Assembly: GCF_001649575.2 (NCBI RefSeq) | Contig: NC_051453.1 | Coordinates: 21,746,666 to 21,810,665 of the forward strand | Direction: 5' to 3' | Length of the DNA: 64,000 nt | Source of the DNA: Kryptolebias marmoratus | Taxonomy: Eukaryota; Chordata; Actinopteri; Cyprinodontiformes; Rivulidae | Shown: one piece after another, positions 33,167-47,500 of the stretch | Layout of the letters: each line of letters begins with the position of its first letter | Position numbering within the stretch: position 1 is the stretch's first letter | The notes under the pieces: generated by a model | Seen by the model: only the letters and a program-made list of their open reading frames with translations | Database searches by the model: none | What the model was told of the DNA's origin: nothing | Program-made: the position numbers and the translations under genes

Positions 33167-35524
33167 ATGAGTTCTCAACAAGCGCAAGGTGGACAGTCGC
33201 CAAGACTAGAGGCCGTGATTCAGGTTGGTAACTTAAGACTTTTACACTCTTTTTATAAAAGAAAATGAACTAAAATCTTTATGAAATTAAGGGTTCCGTG
33301 ATTGTCGGGCAAGCACAGATGTAAGCAATTAGGCAATTAAAGAAAACAATACATATGACTTAAATGGCAAAATCGATTTTCTGGACATTTTTCCGGTGGA
33401 ACTATTTTTGGGTTTTTCCTGTGTCGCTGGAAATGATGATTTTAAACTTAAGGTCTGTTTTTGTTGTACACAACAAGCTCTTCTACACTTGATGAAAAAT
33501 TAGGTGCATATGTACATACTATGACAATAAACAATTTACTGCAAGTTAATCAGCTATTAAAAGCAGATAGCGTCACATACATTACATATAAAACTGGCAA
33601 ACGTTCAAACTTTTTAGTAGTTCAGTGCTACTTCTGATATTTAATGACTTTGTTTCAACTAATATCATACTGTACATGGACACAATCACTTCTGTTACAT
33701 TAAGAAGAATTTTTTGTAATGAGTTTTGTTTTTGCTTTGTCTTGTTTTTAGGGATTTTTGTATTTGTCTTCTGGGTTCTGGTTTAGTTCTTGTCTTTGTT
33801 TTTCATTACCCTCTTGCCCTCAGTCTGCTCCTGCTTTCTGGTCACGCCCATCTCCACCTGTCTACAATCCTCATTACTCACCTGTGCCCACTTCTCCTGA
33901 TTTCCCTCTGTCTTTAAAACCTGGTCACTTTCTCCACTACCCTGCTGGTTCATTGTTCATTGTCTCTGGTATATCCATGGTTTGTTGTTTGTCTCTGGTT
34001 ACACCTTGCCCTGTCTTGCCTTGCCGTTTTGGATTTTTTGTTATAGTTTGTTTTGCTGCCACGTCAGCCTTTTGTTTTCCAGTTTTTGTTAATTTAAATA
34101 AAGCTGTTTTTATTTTAAGATGAGTCTGCGTATTGGGTTCGCCACGCTTTCACCACGTCTTGACATTTTTCAACAATTGTAGCATGAAATGACAATTCAC
34201 TATTTTATTATTGCACACATTCACAACAAAAGTCATCACAGGGCTCTATATAAAAAAGCAAATTGCTCCAATTCATATGAAATAACTTGTATACAAAGTA
34301 AAAGGCAGAAATAATTGCAAATACATACGTAGAGTTGAGGCAGTAAAGACAGCTGAGTAAAGAAATGATTGTACATCCTCTGCAGTCTAGTAGCAGCATA
34401 ACTAAACATAGTATCTCAGTGGACTGCAACTAGTTAGTAAACGGCAGTCTCCTGAATGTCTTGGGACTTTCACAGGGTTTTCAGTTTCCTCGCGTAAGTC
34501 TTGTTGTTTGAGTTTTGAACGTGTTAAAAAAAATTGTGCAACAGATTTCTCTAAAAATACCACCATGGGAGACTCTAACTTGTTCACTAGAGCTGTATTT
34601 TGACTTTTGCACGGGAGCTTACCTGTGTCAGAAAACATTTGAGGCAAATGTTCAGGTCTAAAGACCATGCAGTGATGAATAATAATGAAGTAATTATTCA
34701 TTCATTACTAAAGTGTAATTCAGCAGATTAAATCATAAACATGGGAGCGGCTGCTAATGTATGGAGGACTGAAACCGACATAATCAAAAATAAAAGCAGA
34801 AATATATATATTTTACTTTTGCCTTTTCCTTACACACGCGTTTTTGTCAATTAATGTTTATATTTTGCTTTTGCCTTTTCCTTATACAAGCGTTTGTTCT
34901 TTTGACATTTCCTCCTCCTCTTTTTACATTACCGTGTGCATTTCTGCCTCAATATGCAAATGAGGAGGCTGTCTTCTTGGTCCAGCTCCTCTCCTATTGG
35001 TCAATAACCAGGAAGGAGCAGGATCCATGTACAGATCGATTGTTCATGTCTGCGCTCAGCCATCTCAGGAGAACGCCTCATTTGAGAGGAAGTGAACTCG
35101 TAGCAGAGATGTCTCAGAAATGCACACGGTAATGTAAAAAGAGGAGGAGGAAATGTCAAAAGAACAAACACTTGTATAAGGAAAAAGCAAAAGCAAAATA
35201 TAAATATTACTTGATGAAATGCATGTGTAAGAAAAAAGCAAAATATAAACATTATATATAAAAAATATATATATATTTCTGCTTTTATTTTTGATTATCT
35301 CGGTTTAGGTCCTCCATACTAAGGTGGGTGCGATGTAGGCAACCAAATAATGTACACTGCCAAGAAGGAAGTTATGTGAGGTGTGCGCAGTGAAGAAGGT
35401 CTTTATTTTCCAAAACCGACAGCTCAAAATACATCCTCAAGGCTTGCTGGTCGCTCAGAATTTAGCAAAAAAAAATTATATAAAAAGTGCGTGAGATACT
35501 ATGCTCAGGATAACCCAAACCAAC

Positions 35525-35593
<69 letters not shown>

Positions 35594-38500
35594 CAGAACT
35601 GAACAAAAAGGAAGGTATAATCCTAGTATTAAAAGTAGCCAAGGTATCTGCCTCATGAGTATGCAGTCTGACCATTTCCACTACTGCAGTACATCCCCCA
35701 TAAGTTGGGCTGTAGGTGATTATCTCAGTATTGTGATGGGTTGATTGATGTGATTATAGAAGCTGGAGGAGTCTCTCCTTCACTCAAATGGCAGCTCAGA
35801 AAAAAGGAGTCTGACACTTCAAGGTGACCCACAAGCATCCAGAGCCACATCTGTACCCATCACCACTCGTATTTGCCAGATCATCACCCACAACTTGGCT
35901 GAACAGCCAGCCGGTAGGGAAGAGAGCTTTTCTTGGAATGCCCACTCAAAGTACTGCCTGTATCCACTTTGTATAATAATCATCATCCTGCTAGATATCC
36001 TGCTAAGCCTGCCACCTGCCTATGCATGATCTGCTTCTTAACCCCAGGTGACAGCTCTGAGGTCAGCAACAATGAGGAGAGCAAGGCCTTGAGGGACCAG
36101 CCGTCTCCCAGCCAGATGGACTGTGACCAGCCACCAGTCAAACACATGAGTCTCATAGAGAGGGTAGGAGAAAGGCAAAGCAGCAAAACATTCTCGTGCC
36201 AAGGTTAAGCTGTGGAACATTCTTGCATTTTTAGTATTTGTTTTGCCCATGCTGTTTTAGCTAAATATTAGTTCTTTAATAAAAAGGAGAAAAATATTAA
36301 ATGTCATAAAATCATGTAAGAGAACAAACTGGATGTGCAGGTGATATTCCCTTTCTTAGTACAGAAGAAGTAAATAGTCATCATAATTTGAAGGCTGTTA
36401 CAGAGAGTTGCAACTGCAAATAGCCTTTAAACAATGATTATATATTGTTAACATATGTAACCACATTACTTAAATGACGAATAAACTTAAAGGTTATTAG
36501 TCATAGTGATAACTTTTACTGTTGTCTTACTAAAAGGCATCTGATATTTTTATGATGTTCCATGTTAGTGTAGCTCTTTCATTAATTTTAAAACTGTAAG
36601 AGAATTAAACAGTTAAAAATTAAGTATAGTCACAATAAACATCAGTGTAGCACAACTTTTCTCAGCAGAGTAAGTGTTTTAGGGCTCTTTAAACAAATAG
36701 TGAAGGAAGATTAATACAGTTCTGTGGGTTCTGTGGAAAAAACTAAGGTAATGTTCTATCAGAATACACTTGTGATTGAATTGATGCTCAATAAATACAC
36801 GTTTTACAGTATATTTAGTATTTAGTATGTTTAGTGAGTACTATAGAAGCACCCTTTGTGCACAGAGAGTGTGGACACAGACAGGTATGTTTTTATGTAC
36901 AAATAAGAGAGGACAGAGTTCTTTATGAAGGGTTTCTCTGTGGTCTGCTCTGGTAGACTCAGACCCCCTGTGCTTACAAGGACCGGCGTCTCCCTTCATT
37001 GCCTCCAATGGTTGTCGCTCCATGTAGCAGCAGCTGTTTAAAAGGGAATATTGTGAAGGTCACTAGCCTCCTCCCTTGAGACTGTTGAAGAAAAAGCTCA
37101 TTTTTATGGAGCACAAAGCAGCTATTTTGTGATAACACTGCACTCATTCTGCTAATCTAATATACCCACCCTGCTTACTTTTTTCTTGGAGCTTACTTTC
37201 AAATCATGGCTATAAATATAACCTAAAAACTTTGGGTTTTATTTATATACATATATTGTTGATATATTTAGATGTCTGGAAGAAACACTAAACAAACATA
37301 CCACAAGCAAGAATCGCAGGTATTTTATGGTCAATTTAAATCAGATTCACTGTATTTAAAAAATCTGAGGTTCATTATGAGATTCTCTGCATTTAATGTC
37401 TCTTTAAGTGAAAGCTCGGGTCAGTCTCACTAGTTTATATCTTAATTCAGTGTGATTGTGTTTTTAGGATTTTTATATCTATGACATTTCTGCAGTTTGA
37501 TTGCCAGTGCCCAAAACCTTAATCCTGTTGTGACTACAGCAAATGGACGGGGCTAACGGGTTAGCAGTCCTAATCACTAATAATTATTAGAGATTGCATT
37601 ATTAATAATATCACAAATAATAGTGTTAATATTGTTAAAGATAGTGTTGATTCCTATTGTCTGGTTTCAGTGATATTTTTTACCTGTGTGTGTATTGAAC
37701 TTTGTTTGGAATGTAATTATTTTGTGTGTGTGTGTGTAAGCAAAATATCTCATGAACTATTAGACAGATTTTCATTTGATTTGGAGTCAGCCCAATTCAC
37801 AAAGGCCATCACAGTTAACTGACTTTAGAAAACACAAAAAAGCCATAACTCAGTATATTTTCACAGATATTGGGTTATAGTTCGTTGTGGTAGCTGAGAG
37901 TCATCCCCAACACATACTAAAAAAGCTACTATATCTTGTGAGGTCTCACATTATCACATGAGATTGCACATAACATTGTTTACAAAGTTTAATCAAAACG
38001 GCTATAGCTCCATCCCTTTCCATCATAAGATGATCTTAATTTAAACCTCTGGCATTAAAGGTAGCAGATTCCTTCAAGGACTGCTAGGACTTTAATGAAG
38101 TACTATAAATTAAATCTGTGTAAACAGTTGCACAATACATATCCTGCTTTTTGAATGTAGTTAAAGTGTGGTGTTCTTTGAGCAGGTGTTGGATTGATGT
38201 GTTTATGAAACAAACAGCGTTGGCCATCCTACTCTAGCAGGCTTACAGGGCGAGTATGCCCCCTGCAGTTTCTGTTCATCTGTTCTTGTGACAATTTCAC
38301 TATGAGAAAAAACTCAAGTAACCCTTTTAAATATTCATCATTCCTTTGCAAACCCATATTCAAGTAAAATGACATGAATTGAGATTCAGGCTGCAAGATT
38401 TTAGTTTTTTACCTCTGAACAGAGCCATTTCAGATGCTTCTAGTCCTTGCACTGAACTTAGCTAAGAAGTTGCTGAGATTCCATCTTCAATTTAAACATG

Positions 38501-41500
38501 TGAAAATGGTATTACTTTTTCAACGTAGCGTTCTGTATTCAGTTTTTCACAAGAAAGCAAAAAAGTCTGTATAGTCCCAAAATGTCAGTTTCTTTGAAGT
38601 GTTGTGTTTTTTAGTTGCTTCAGTGTAATGTTGTCAGCCAGGGTGTTGTTTAACCACAAAATGTGTGACCATTTAGAAACATACATGAGCCCCAATCACA
38701 TTCCCGGCAGCTTTTCTCCTGTCTTTGAGCTGTCACAGGACTGTTAAAGCAATACTGCTGAGGTCACACCTGGACTCTGAAAGCGTTTTTCTGTGTGACT
38801 GTTAAGGCACTCTTTGTGAGCTCTGGTGACCCCAGAAAATTCCACCTGAACCAGGATAAACCTTGACCTAGTTTGTGGAATGGATAGCCTCAGGAAGTTA
38901 AAGAACATATTTGGAGGGAATCTGTGCCCTCTGTGTTGCTTTTGGAGCCCTTCCAGTGTGCTTTTTCCCATACAAAAACTTCCATACTCTGCTGCATGAG
39001 CACTTAGCGACTGCTTGCAAAATACTGCAGTGTGACAGTCAGATGGATAAAGATTACTCTTGCTGAATGATTTCTGACACCAGTTGCCATTTGCCACTGA
39101 TCTCTGGAATTTTGAATCCCCTTCGTCTCTTCACAACAACACTGGGAAACATAGCTGGAGTAGATAAAGTATGTTTTTCAAGATTGTATTTCCTCCTTCT
39201 TTTAGCTTTCTACCCTTTCCTGTTTCCAGCACGGGTTTTCCTGTTGGACAAATCCAGTTAAATTAGGCTTCGGTTTAACTGAAACAGAGGCAAAACATCT
39301 GACTCTTGCAGCTCTCAATGATAATAGTAAAAGTTAATTGTCTCTCCCTCCAAGAGCATGTTAAATGTGTTTTTTACATATTTTTTAAATTTCCTTCTGG
39401 AATAAATAAATCATCTATGCAATCTATCCATTCATCTGTCTATATTACCTACCTTCCTACTGTTGCACCCACCCTCCTTCCTATGTTGCCTCTCTTTAAA
39501 AACAAGTATCAGACAGACTTTTTAGATTTTATAACATGTCCAAACATGTCATGAACTGATTGAGTGGATACATCTATGTGTAGGGTTTAAATTGCGTCTC
39601 ATTCGAGGGGGGCATTACTTTTAAGTGCTTCTGAACTGGCCACATGCTTCTGAGTACAAAGTTCTGTTAATAACTAATAACACAAGTTATTAGTTCAACA
39701 CATTTACCTAAGTTTATTTGTATCCACTGTTTGCTGTTAATGCAGCTGTTCCTATGCGTGACCAAAAGTTCACTATGTGGTAACATGCTCATAGCAGTGG
39801 CTCCTCCTCCCTTCAGTTTCCCTGTTTTGTTATCCCACTTTGTGTGATTACAGTCAGTGATGATACATAAACAGCTTTCACAATCAGCTGGGGCTCTTTT
39901 ACGGAGTCAGCACTCAGGGAATAATGTGAGGGGAGGAGGCAATGGGTTTGTTGTTCAAGTACGATAGTACGTTTTTGGGCTGCTTGGGGGCGATGGACAT
40001 CCGCTCCAGCTGTGTTTAGGAATCTGACAGAAAGTGCACTCCATTAATTCCCTTTATTAAGCCTCTGGGCCCAGGCCAAGCCAGAGAAAACGATTGCAGC
40101 TGTAACCCTTCACATGCTGACTGGATTGTGCACTCACGGCCGGTTATTAGTTTGTAAATTTAATATCAATATAAATTAAAGACCAAAAATCCCTTCACAT
40201 GGCCTTTGTATGGGGCTATTTTTGACAGTCTATCAAAATAATGTTATACACCTTCTCATATGATATTGTCAGATGTCAGACTCGAGTATGTGTTGTCAAT
40301 GACTCTCAGCTACTACCACATCAAATTTTAGCTCGGTATTTGTAAAATTGAGTGAGTAATAATCATTATTATGTTTGCAAAGGTTTCAAACAAAGATCTT
40401 AGCACTCATGTATTGGGGATCAGTTTCAGCTACTACCACACCAAATCTTAGCTCAATACATATATAATTGATTGAGTTACAGACATTTTTGTGTTTGTAA
40501 GGTCAGATGGCTGTGGCAGGCTTAAATCAAGTTGCTTTCAAACGTTAATGAATTGTAGATACATTCAGTTATTACTTTTTTATCCATAAATTTTCTCCAG
40601 TGGTTGATAAGATAATTTGCTAATAGACAGATACATGCAGACATGAGCAAAAACATTATCGTCCACCTTCGCCTTTTGGGAGCTGGTGATAATAAGATAA
40701 AGACTGAATTGCTGGTGTTCTGTAGTTTGAGGGGAGAGGGAGGGGAAAATCAACAAAGCTTTGCGAGTCTCTTTCTTTTGTGCAAATCCTAACTAAACAT
40801 TTAAAATAAACTGGTGAGTTATCAGGTCTTCAGTTGTTATGTCATTAGGTCAGTGAGAAAATATCCCAATCATAACTTGGTAACTAGATGGATTGCCTTT
40901 TTTTTTGATCCACCACATGGACAAGGCAGCAAATTTTGGCCCAAACACCAAAGCCTTCATGAGGGCTTTAAAAACGATTCTCTTGTTGCTTGTTGGCAGT
41001 TGAATCAAAGTAAAATTATCCCTTGATGTTGTTTGAAATATTTATCAAAAGAGACAATACAAGGAGTGGCACAAGTCATAAATATCAAGAAATATAAAAA
41101 GCTAATTCAAACCACATTGTAAGGGCTTGAGAAGTCATGCGCTCAAGAAACAGATACATGAGAATGAAAAAAGGAAAAGGAACCATAGCTTCCATATGGA
41201 GGCATAAAAAATACCATGACATAAGAGCTGTTTTTTGTATAAATTGAGTTCTGAACATTATTGCAAAATGCCACTTTGTGTCCTCATGAGATTGAGTTCA
41301 GCTTACTTTAGGGAGCCATGAAGGCTGCTCAAGAATGATTGCGTTTCGAAGCGGATCATAAATAGCAGAGCGCTCAGCAAGCACACTTGTGGGCCCCCAC
41401 TAAGCTTTGTAAGCCCCTGAGTCAGGGCAGATGGAAGACTGAGATTATTTGCTTCTTTCTTTTGCCTTTACAGTCATCACTGTATGGTTGTGCTGTGAGG

Positions 41501-44500
41501 AACAATGAGGTCACGCTCATGCGAAGATGTGCGGTGATCTGTGATTTAGTGATGCAAGCGAGGGGGATGATGTAGGAGAGTGAAGTGAATGTGGGGGTCC
41601 TCATAGAAGACTATTAGAGCGCCCTCTTGGGAGCTTCCTGCACAAAGCATAGCTAATCCGGAGCAGCCCCTGGCCTCCTGCTTTACAGCTGAGTGGGGAG
41701 AAATCATAAAAAAGCGTCATCTCTGTGCTGTGTGGAGTTGGGGTGAGGCTCTGGCGTGAAGCCCACACACTGCTGCATGAAAAAGCACAAAACAAGCTTC
41801 CACATCAAGTTAGGGTGGGGACCACTGTGAGCTGCCAGGGACACCTGGTCAGTGAGTGCACAGCAAGGTAGGGAGGCTGGAGTCTACACATGTGACAGCT
41901 GTTTGTTGAGTTTACTACATAGGCTTCATTGGAAAAAGTCTGGGGACAATATGCATTACATGACCTATCAGTTCTTGGAGGGGGTGATATAGCTGTGTAT
42001 TTTGTTTATCCAGCGACTTGATTTCAGAATGACTTCACAGTTCAGAGAAAACAAAAAGTCATGTTAACTAGAGAAGTTTTTGTCTATGGTCCAAATTAGA
42101 CAATGCATTATGTTATTGATCTTGATTAGAGTTTGCAGTTTGTTGCAGATAAAAATAAAGTTTTATTTTAGTAGTTCTGTTGCAAACAAAAAAAAAAGAA
42201 AGAAAGGAAAACAAAGCTTTGTTTGCATCCAGTGTTACTAACCAAAGTACATTAGGGGTCTGTACGAGTTATTGTTAACAGCTGTTGATCACTGTTTTGG
42301 AGTGAAACCAATAGCAAGCTCACATCTGCTCTAGTAACTCCTTACACACATAAACCAAAGAAAGCTGGGGCACCTTTATAAAAATATTGCTCAACAGCTG
42401 AAAAGTTTTCAAAACATCAGCTGAAATGTCTTATGTCAGAATGTTGCTGGCTGTTCAGCGAATTAGTACTTGATTAACAGCAATTACATCAATAGCACCA
42501 AACTATATTTTTAAACCTTCATTATTAGGTTGTTAGATATTGTTATATTGGTAAACTTCACTGTGTTTTTAGTTTTATGGAGGACCAGGATGTCAAATTA
42601 ACTTAACTGGTTAACTGATTTTTTTTTTGTTGTTTTTGTTGTTTTGAATATATTTATCAAAGCTCCAAATGTAGATGTGCTATGCTAAACCTCATGTACA
42701 AAAAAGATAAGTATTCCAGGTGCAGGTATAATGTAGATGCTTGTTAGCAAGTCAGTATTATTAGTATATCTGAGCCAAGATATGCATAATCACTTGTGCT
42801 TCACACAGTGCTGTTTCCAGGAGTCTCTGTAATGACAGCTGCTGAAGCTCTGTGTGTTTCAAACACACCGCCCATGTTATTCCTCACTTTGCAAATCCTG
42901 TGGCTGTCCCCTCAACAACGGGCAGTACAAGGAGTTCTTATGCTCTGCAGGTCTTCAAAGAAAAACACCAAAAGGCTGGAGCCAAGAGCGTGATGACCAT
43001 TAATGTAGTTTGTAGTATAAATTTCTGAAAGGGGCATTTGAAAACATGTTAATAATATTGGCAAAGGGACTGGGTCTAGTGTTGAACAGTGAGACTATTG
43101 TCTTGGCTTTCTTGGACCCTGCTTGAGAGATTAAGCATCCAGAGAAGAGATGAGGTACAGGAGAGAGGGGGGAGGGAAGTGGGTCTCAGGGTTGGTTTGA
43201 AGGGCTTGGTGGGATGGTGGTTTGGATTGTGATTTGGAGTCTTTCTCTCACTCTCTCTCAGTATCTTCCTCTCTTCTTACATGAGAAGTCGACAAGGGCA
43301 GCTGGAGGCACGCAGTGTGTTATAGTGTTCTCGGGCCATGTGGTTTGTATTAGTGAGGAGAGGGTGTCTGGCACCAGCATGGAGAGTGGGTGGTGTAAAT
43401 GGAGTTCAGTGTGGATGAGGTTGAAAGGTTACAGTGTATTTAGATTTTCAGATAAATGAGATAATCTGATATTCTATGAAGAACAAGAGCAGGATGTTTG
43501 TATTCTTGTATTTAGATGTATGCGATAAAACAAATCATTTATAAACACTATTATCTGCACACACTCAAGTTTGTTTGTTCAACCCTCGGTCAGCAGATAC
43601 CGCTGCTGTCCAGATTTTTTTACCCACTTAAAAGCTGAATGTTATTCCTGTAAGTTACACTCCAACTGAATTTATTTGTTATTAAATTCAGTGCACATCA
43701 TTAAAATATGTGATATGTGTTTCAGTCTGTTAAAGTTGTTGTTTTTGATATGTGTGTTTGCAGGCTTCCTTAAAATGCATTTGGTAAAACACCCTCGCTA
43801 AATTAAATTAATTCATTAAATTACACTTTTTAATATGTTTATTCTCAAACACATTCTATCTTCTTGCTAACATAGTTTATGATGCTTTAAATCCTATTTT
43901 TTATAGACTAGTAGATTTTAAAATAATTCAGTTTAGCTGTTAAAAAAAATACAATTAAAGGGATATTTGGCCATTTTGAAGTAGTGCCTTTTGGAAAAGT
44001 TATGATTAATCTGATCATCTCTTTGATGACCTCATTTTAGAAAATTAGAGTTTATTTCTGATCAGATTGAGAAGCTAATAGCTAGTATGAGAGGGACGAA
44101 AACCAAAATACATTGCTGTCATCTTAAGAGTTCTCAAATTTTCAGAATTTCATGTGAATTATATTTCATAGACCTATTCCATAGGCCACCAATTTCTCAA
44201 TACACAGGTATTTACATTAAATTCTATGGTTATTTGCAAGCACAAATGGCAGCAGCAGAATGAGCTGTAAAGCCTGATTTAAATCCACTGTTGTCAGCCT
44301 CAGGAATGACATCTTTTGACAAAACTGACAGCACCCATATAACTGAACAAAAGCAATGAAGGTACAATAATTACTTTGTCATTATTTTTTAGTCTCAATG
44401 CTTTTTGTTTAAGAGGAGAGCTGCAGTGAGTGCCTCACATCTGATGTGCGGTTATAAATGGCAAAACTCCGCTTTCCTGACATCACAATTTGCTGTCGCC

Positions 44501-47500
44501 ATGAGTCTGGCGCCACTATAGTTGCGGCTTGACACATCCAGTGCGGTCAGTGAGCACTTAAAGCAGGAATTTCAAAACATTTATGCCAAATTAACCATGT
44601 AATGTAGAATATACAGCGATGTAAAAGTTAAAATAATAGGAGTTGCATGAACAACTGTGAAATTTTAAGGTTGTTGTTGGTGTGTATTCTCAGTCATACA
44701 TACAATCCTAAGAGTTTTTAAACAAAGCATCTGAACTTCTTTTTCTTGTTTGCTGATGATAATTTGCTTCCTGTCTTAGGAGCTTTCTCAGTTCAACTAA
44801 AATTTGAGTTTTTATAAGATGACTAATTTTGTTTCAGAAGGAAGTCCACTCAGACCGTATTGACAAGCTAATAGTGGCTTGTGCAAGTGGTGTAGGGGTC
44901 TCAGAAATGAAGCTGATGGCAACAATCCACGTTAGTCTTGGCTATGTTCAGACTAGCCACTGGCCAGTCATTCTAGTCAGACTTGAACTTTATTTCTATA
45001 AACCATACTATAAACTATAATCCATTCAAAGAGCTATTTCCAACAGTTAAGATATTATTGTTTATAACTTTCACTCAGAACCCCACTTCAAAATGTCTGA
45101 ACTATCACCCATATGAAAAAGGTTCAAAAGGAAGGAGAATTCAATCAATCTATTTTATTATTTCCTGCTTTGTAGTAGAATTTACTGAAGCTACTTTGTT
45201 CCCACTCTTTCCAGCTGGATCAGATGCTGATGTTACAGTCAGCTGAGGACTCAGACCAGGACAGCGTACCACCTGGGTCCATGCAGTTACAGAACACAGA
45301 GAAAGTCTACATTAAAAAACTGCAGGTCTTCCAGGAGGCCCAGAAGAGACAAGCCCAACTTGTTGAGAAGTTACAGACCAAAGTGGCTAAAATTGATCTC
45401 AGTATTCTAACTATTTAACCTGTAAAATCTAAGGCGCATTTGTCTAACCATTGCACATTATGTTTTTATTTCAGGTCCTTCAGTACAAGAGGAGGTGTGG
45501 AGAACTGGAGGAGCAGGTGCTGGAGAAGACATCAGAGAGTGAAAAGATGAGATTGTTGGTGTGTGCAGATAGTCACTTAACCTTTAGAAATCATTATTGT
45601 TAGAGAAAAAATACTGTCAGCTGATACACCTTCTTGTAATTGAGAGGCTGCTCTGCTCGTCAGAACCAAATAAATATGAACTAAGTGACAGTCATTACTT
45701 TGGTAGTATGTCTGAAATCAGCTACCTACGTTTTCATATTTCCAAATCAAAATGGAAAATTATGTATTCATAGTAATAGTTAGCTCATTAGTGAGGAGCA
45801 GTCATGTAAGAGTTTTGACATTCACTAAACATACTTTTTGTGAAATATTTAACAAACATTAATAGCAGAAAAATGTGTAAAATGTACTGTGCTAAATGCT
45901 AAATAAGGAACAGTTTTAAACATACAGATGAACTTCATGTAGGTCAGTGGTTCCCCAAGAATTTCTTCCTGGCCCCCCTATGGATTACAATACCCCCCCC
46001 ACACACACACACACACACAAAATAAATGAATAAAATAAATAAAAATCAACTGGGCACACACATCGTTCTACCAGACATAAACCTATACACATATTTTCTT
46101 TTCAAACTCCACTGAAGTTTATTTCACACTTCAGGTTGCAACAAAACAAACTACAAACCATCTTTACAGTGAAACACTTTTGTGTAACTGTTTTTGTTTT
46201 AGTTCTATACTGTAGAGGAGTATTCTTTGCTGTCAGTGTTATTTCAAACATATTTCCTTTTTTTTTATTTGTAACAATATTCAACTTTGCTATCATCAAT
46301 ACATTTAAAAAAGCCTCTGTGCAAAATGGGGTTGAAAACCTGTCCATTATGCTTAGTCAGGCACTGTTTTTTGGCTGGTTTTTTTTTTTTCATTCATCCA
46401 TATCGCTTTCCGCGGCCCCCCTGCAAAGGCACTGTGCCCCCACCTAGGGGGCGCGCCCCACACTTTGGGAACCACTGATGTAGGTAATAATTGCACATAA
46501 AATTTTAATTCAAACAGTATTATTCTTGTCTGTGTTGTACTCCACAGTGAACATAGTTTAGTAATTTACACAGTAATTATTATCCTTAAATGTCAGTGAA
46601 AGGCTAACCACCTGCTACTCCTGTATGTCTCAATGTAAGTGATGCCAGAGGTGAAGAAGTGTGTGCGTTTGTTTCCAGATGCAGGCTCACCTGGATTCAG
46701 CTGAGCAGCACAAGCGTCTAGAGGAGGATCTGAACACTGTTATCCAGAAACAATCAGCTCAGCTACAGGAGGAGCAGGGGAGGTAAGTGACTGGCACCTT
46801 GCTGTCCAGTTTGTCTAACACATAAAGACACTTTTGCCTCTATTTTCACAACATATATTCGTCTTTTTTTCAGTCTTCTCCTTACATCTTTAGGAAGATA
46901 ATCGCTGCATTCAATTTGTGAGAAAGGTTTGAGGGCCTTTACTGCCTTTATTTTCCAAAACAATGTGATATTTCTTCACATCAAATGCAAATCAGTTCAT
47001 GGCTCTATAATTTATGTCAGCATAAATCTTTGAAATACTCCACTGCAGAAACTTTGCCTGGACCAGGAAATTATTGCCTAAAAATATCTTCAGTTGATAA
47101 TTTATCAAGCCCACTCCCCATACACTCAGAAATGAAAGTCTATTGTAGCAAGAAAATTCACAGCTAACACTTACGTGTTGGAAAGCTGAATACTTTATTC
47201 CATACATCTTCTCTTTAAATGCCAAACCCTCCCACACAGGCAACTGTGGGTTTGGCTGTGTCTCAGACAGATGACATGTTTTACTGTATCACAGCAGTGT
47301 GTTTAGGGAGATAATGATGTTGTAAACATTTTATAAATAACTCTAAGCAGATATGTCTGATACTAAATCTAAATGGAAACACAGATATTGCAAAACTGTC
47401 ACACATGGGTGGGCTCTTTGTACTGTGAGTGTGTGAATTATATGATAATGTTATGAAGTTTTGTCCTTGTGTCAAGTTTTATAGGAGACAAGCATCAAGA

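Larger units (their letters stand above)
33224..35759. other. crocc2 intron 1, transposon-rich
   Basis: Holds a probable solo LTR (33715-34165), the foldback element (34759-35319) and a TA microsatellite (35528-35588). No coding sequence is recognised. Confidence 0.55.
36164..44837. other. crocc2 intron 3 (8.7 kb)
   Basis: Two pieces of the unclassified family (37735-38100, 40225-40690) lie in it. The blocks about 36870-37180, 39700-40150 and 41290-41900 have higher complexity and no repeat features; they are candidate conserved non-coding DNA. A small rootletin exon could be hidden here, but I could not identify one. Confidence 0.45.

Noticed and set aside
33726..34123. Two overlapping frames with hydrophobic, cysteine-rich translation
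   Set aside because: They fall inside a pyrimidine-rich probable LTR; the hydrophobicity comes from T-rich codons.
34854..35252. Same peptide (FCFC..LTFPPPLFTLPCAFL) readable on both strands
   Set aside because: Explained by the inverted arms of the foldback element, not by genes.
41387..43459. Several short open frames in the large crocc2 intron
   Set aside because: None is coiled-coil or rootletin-like, and none has matching acceptor and donor phases.
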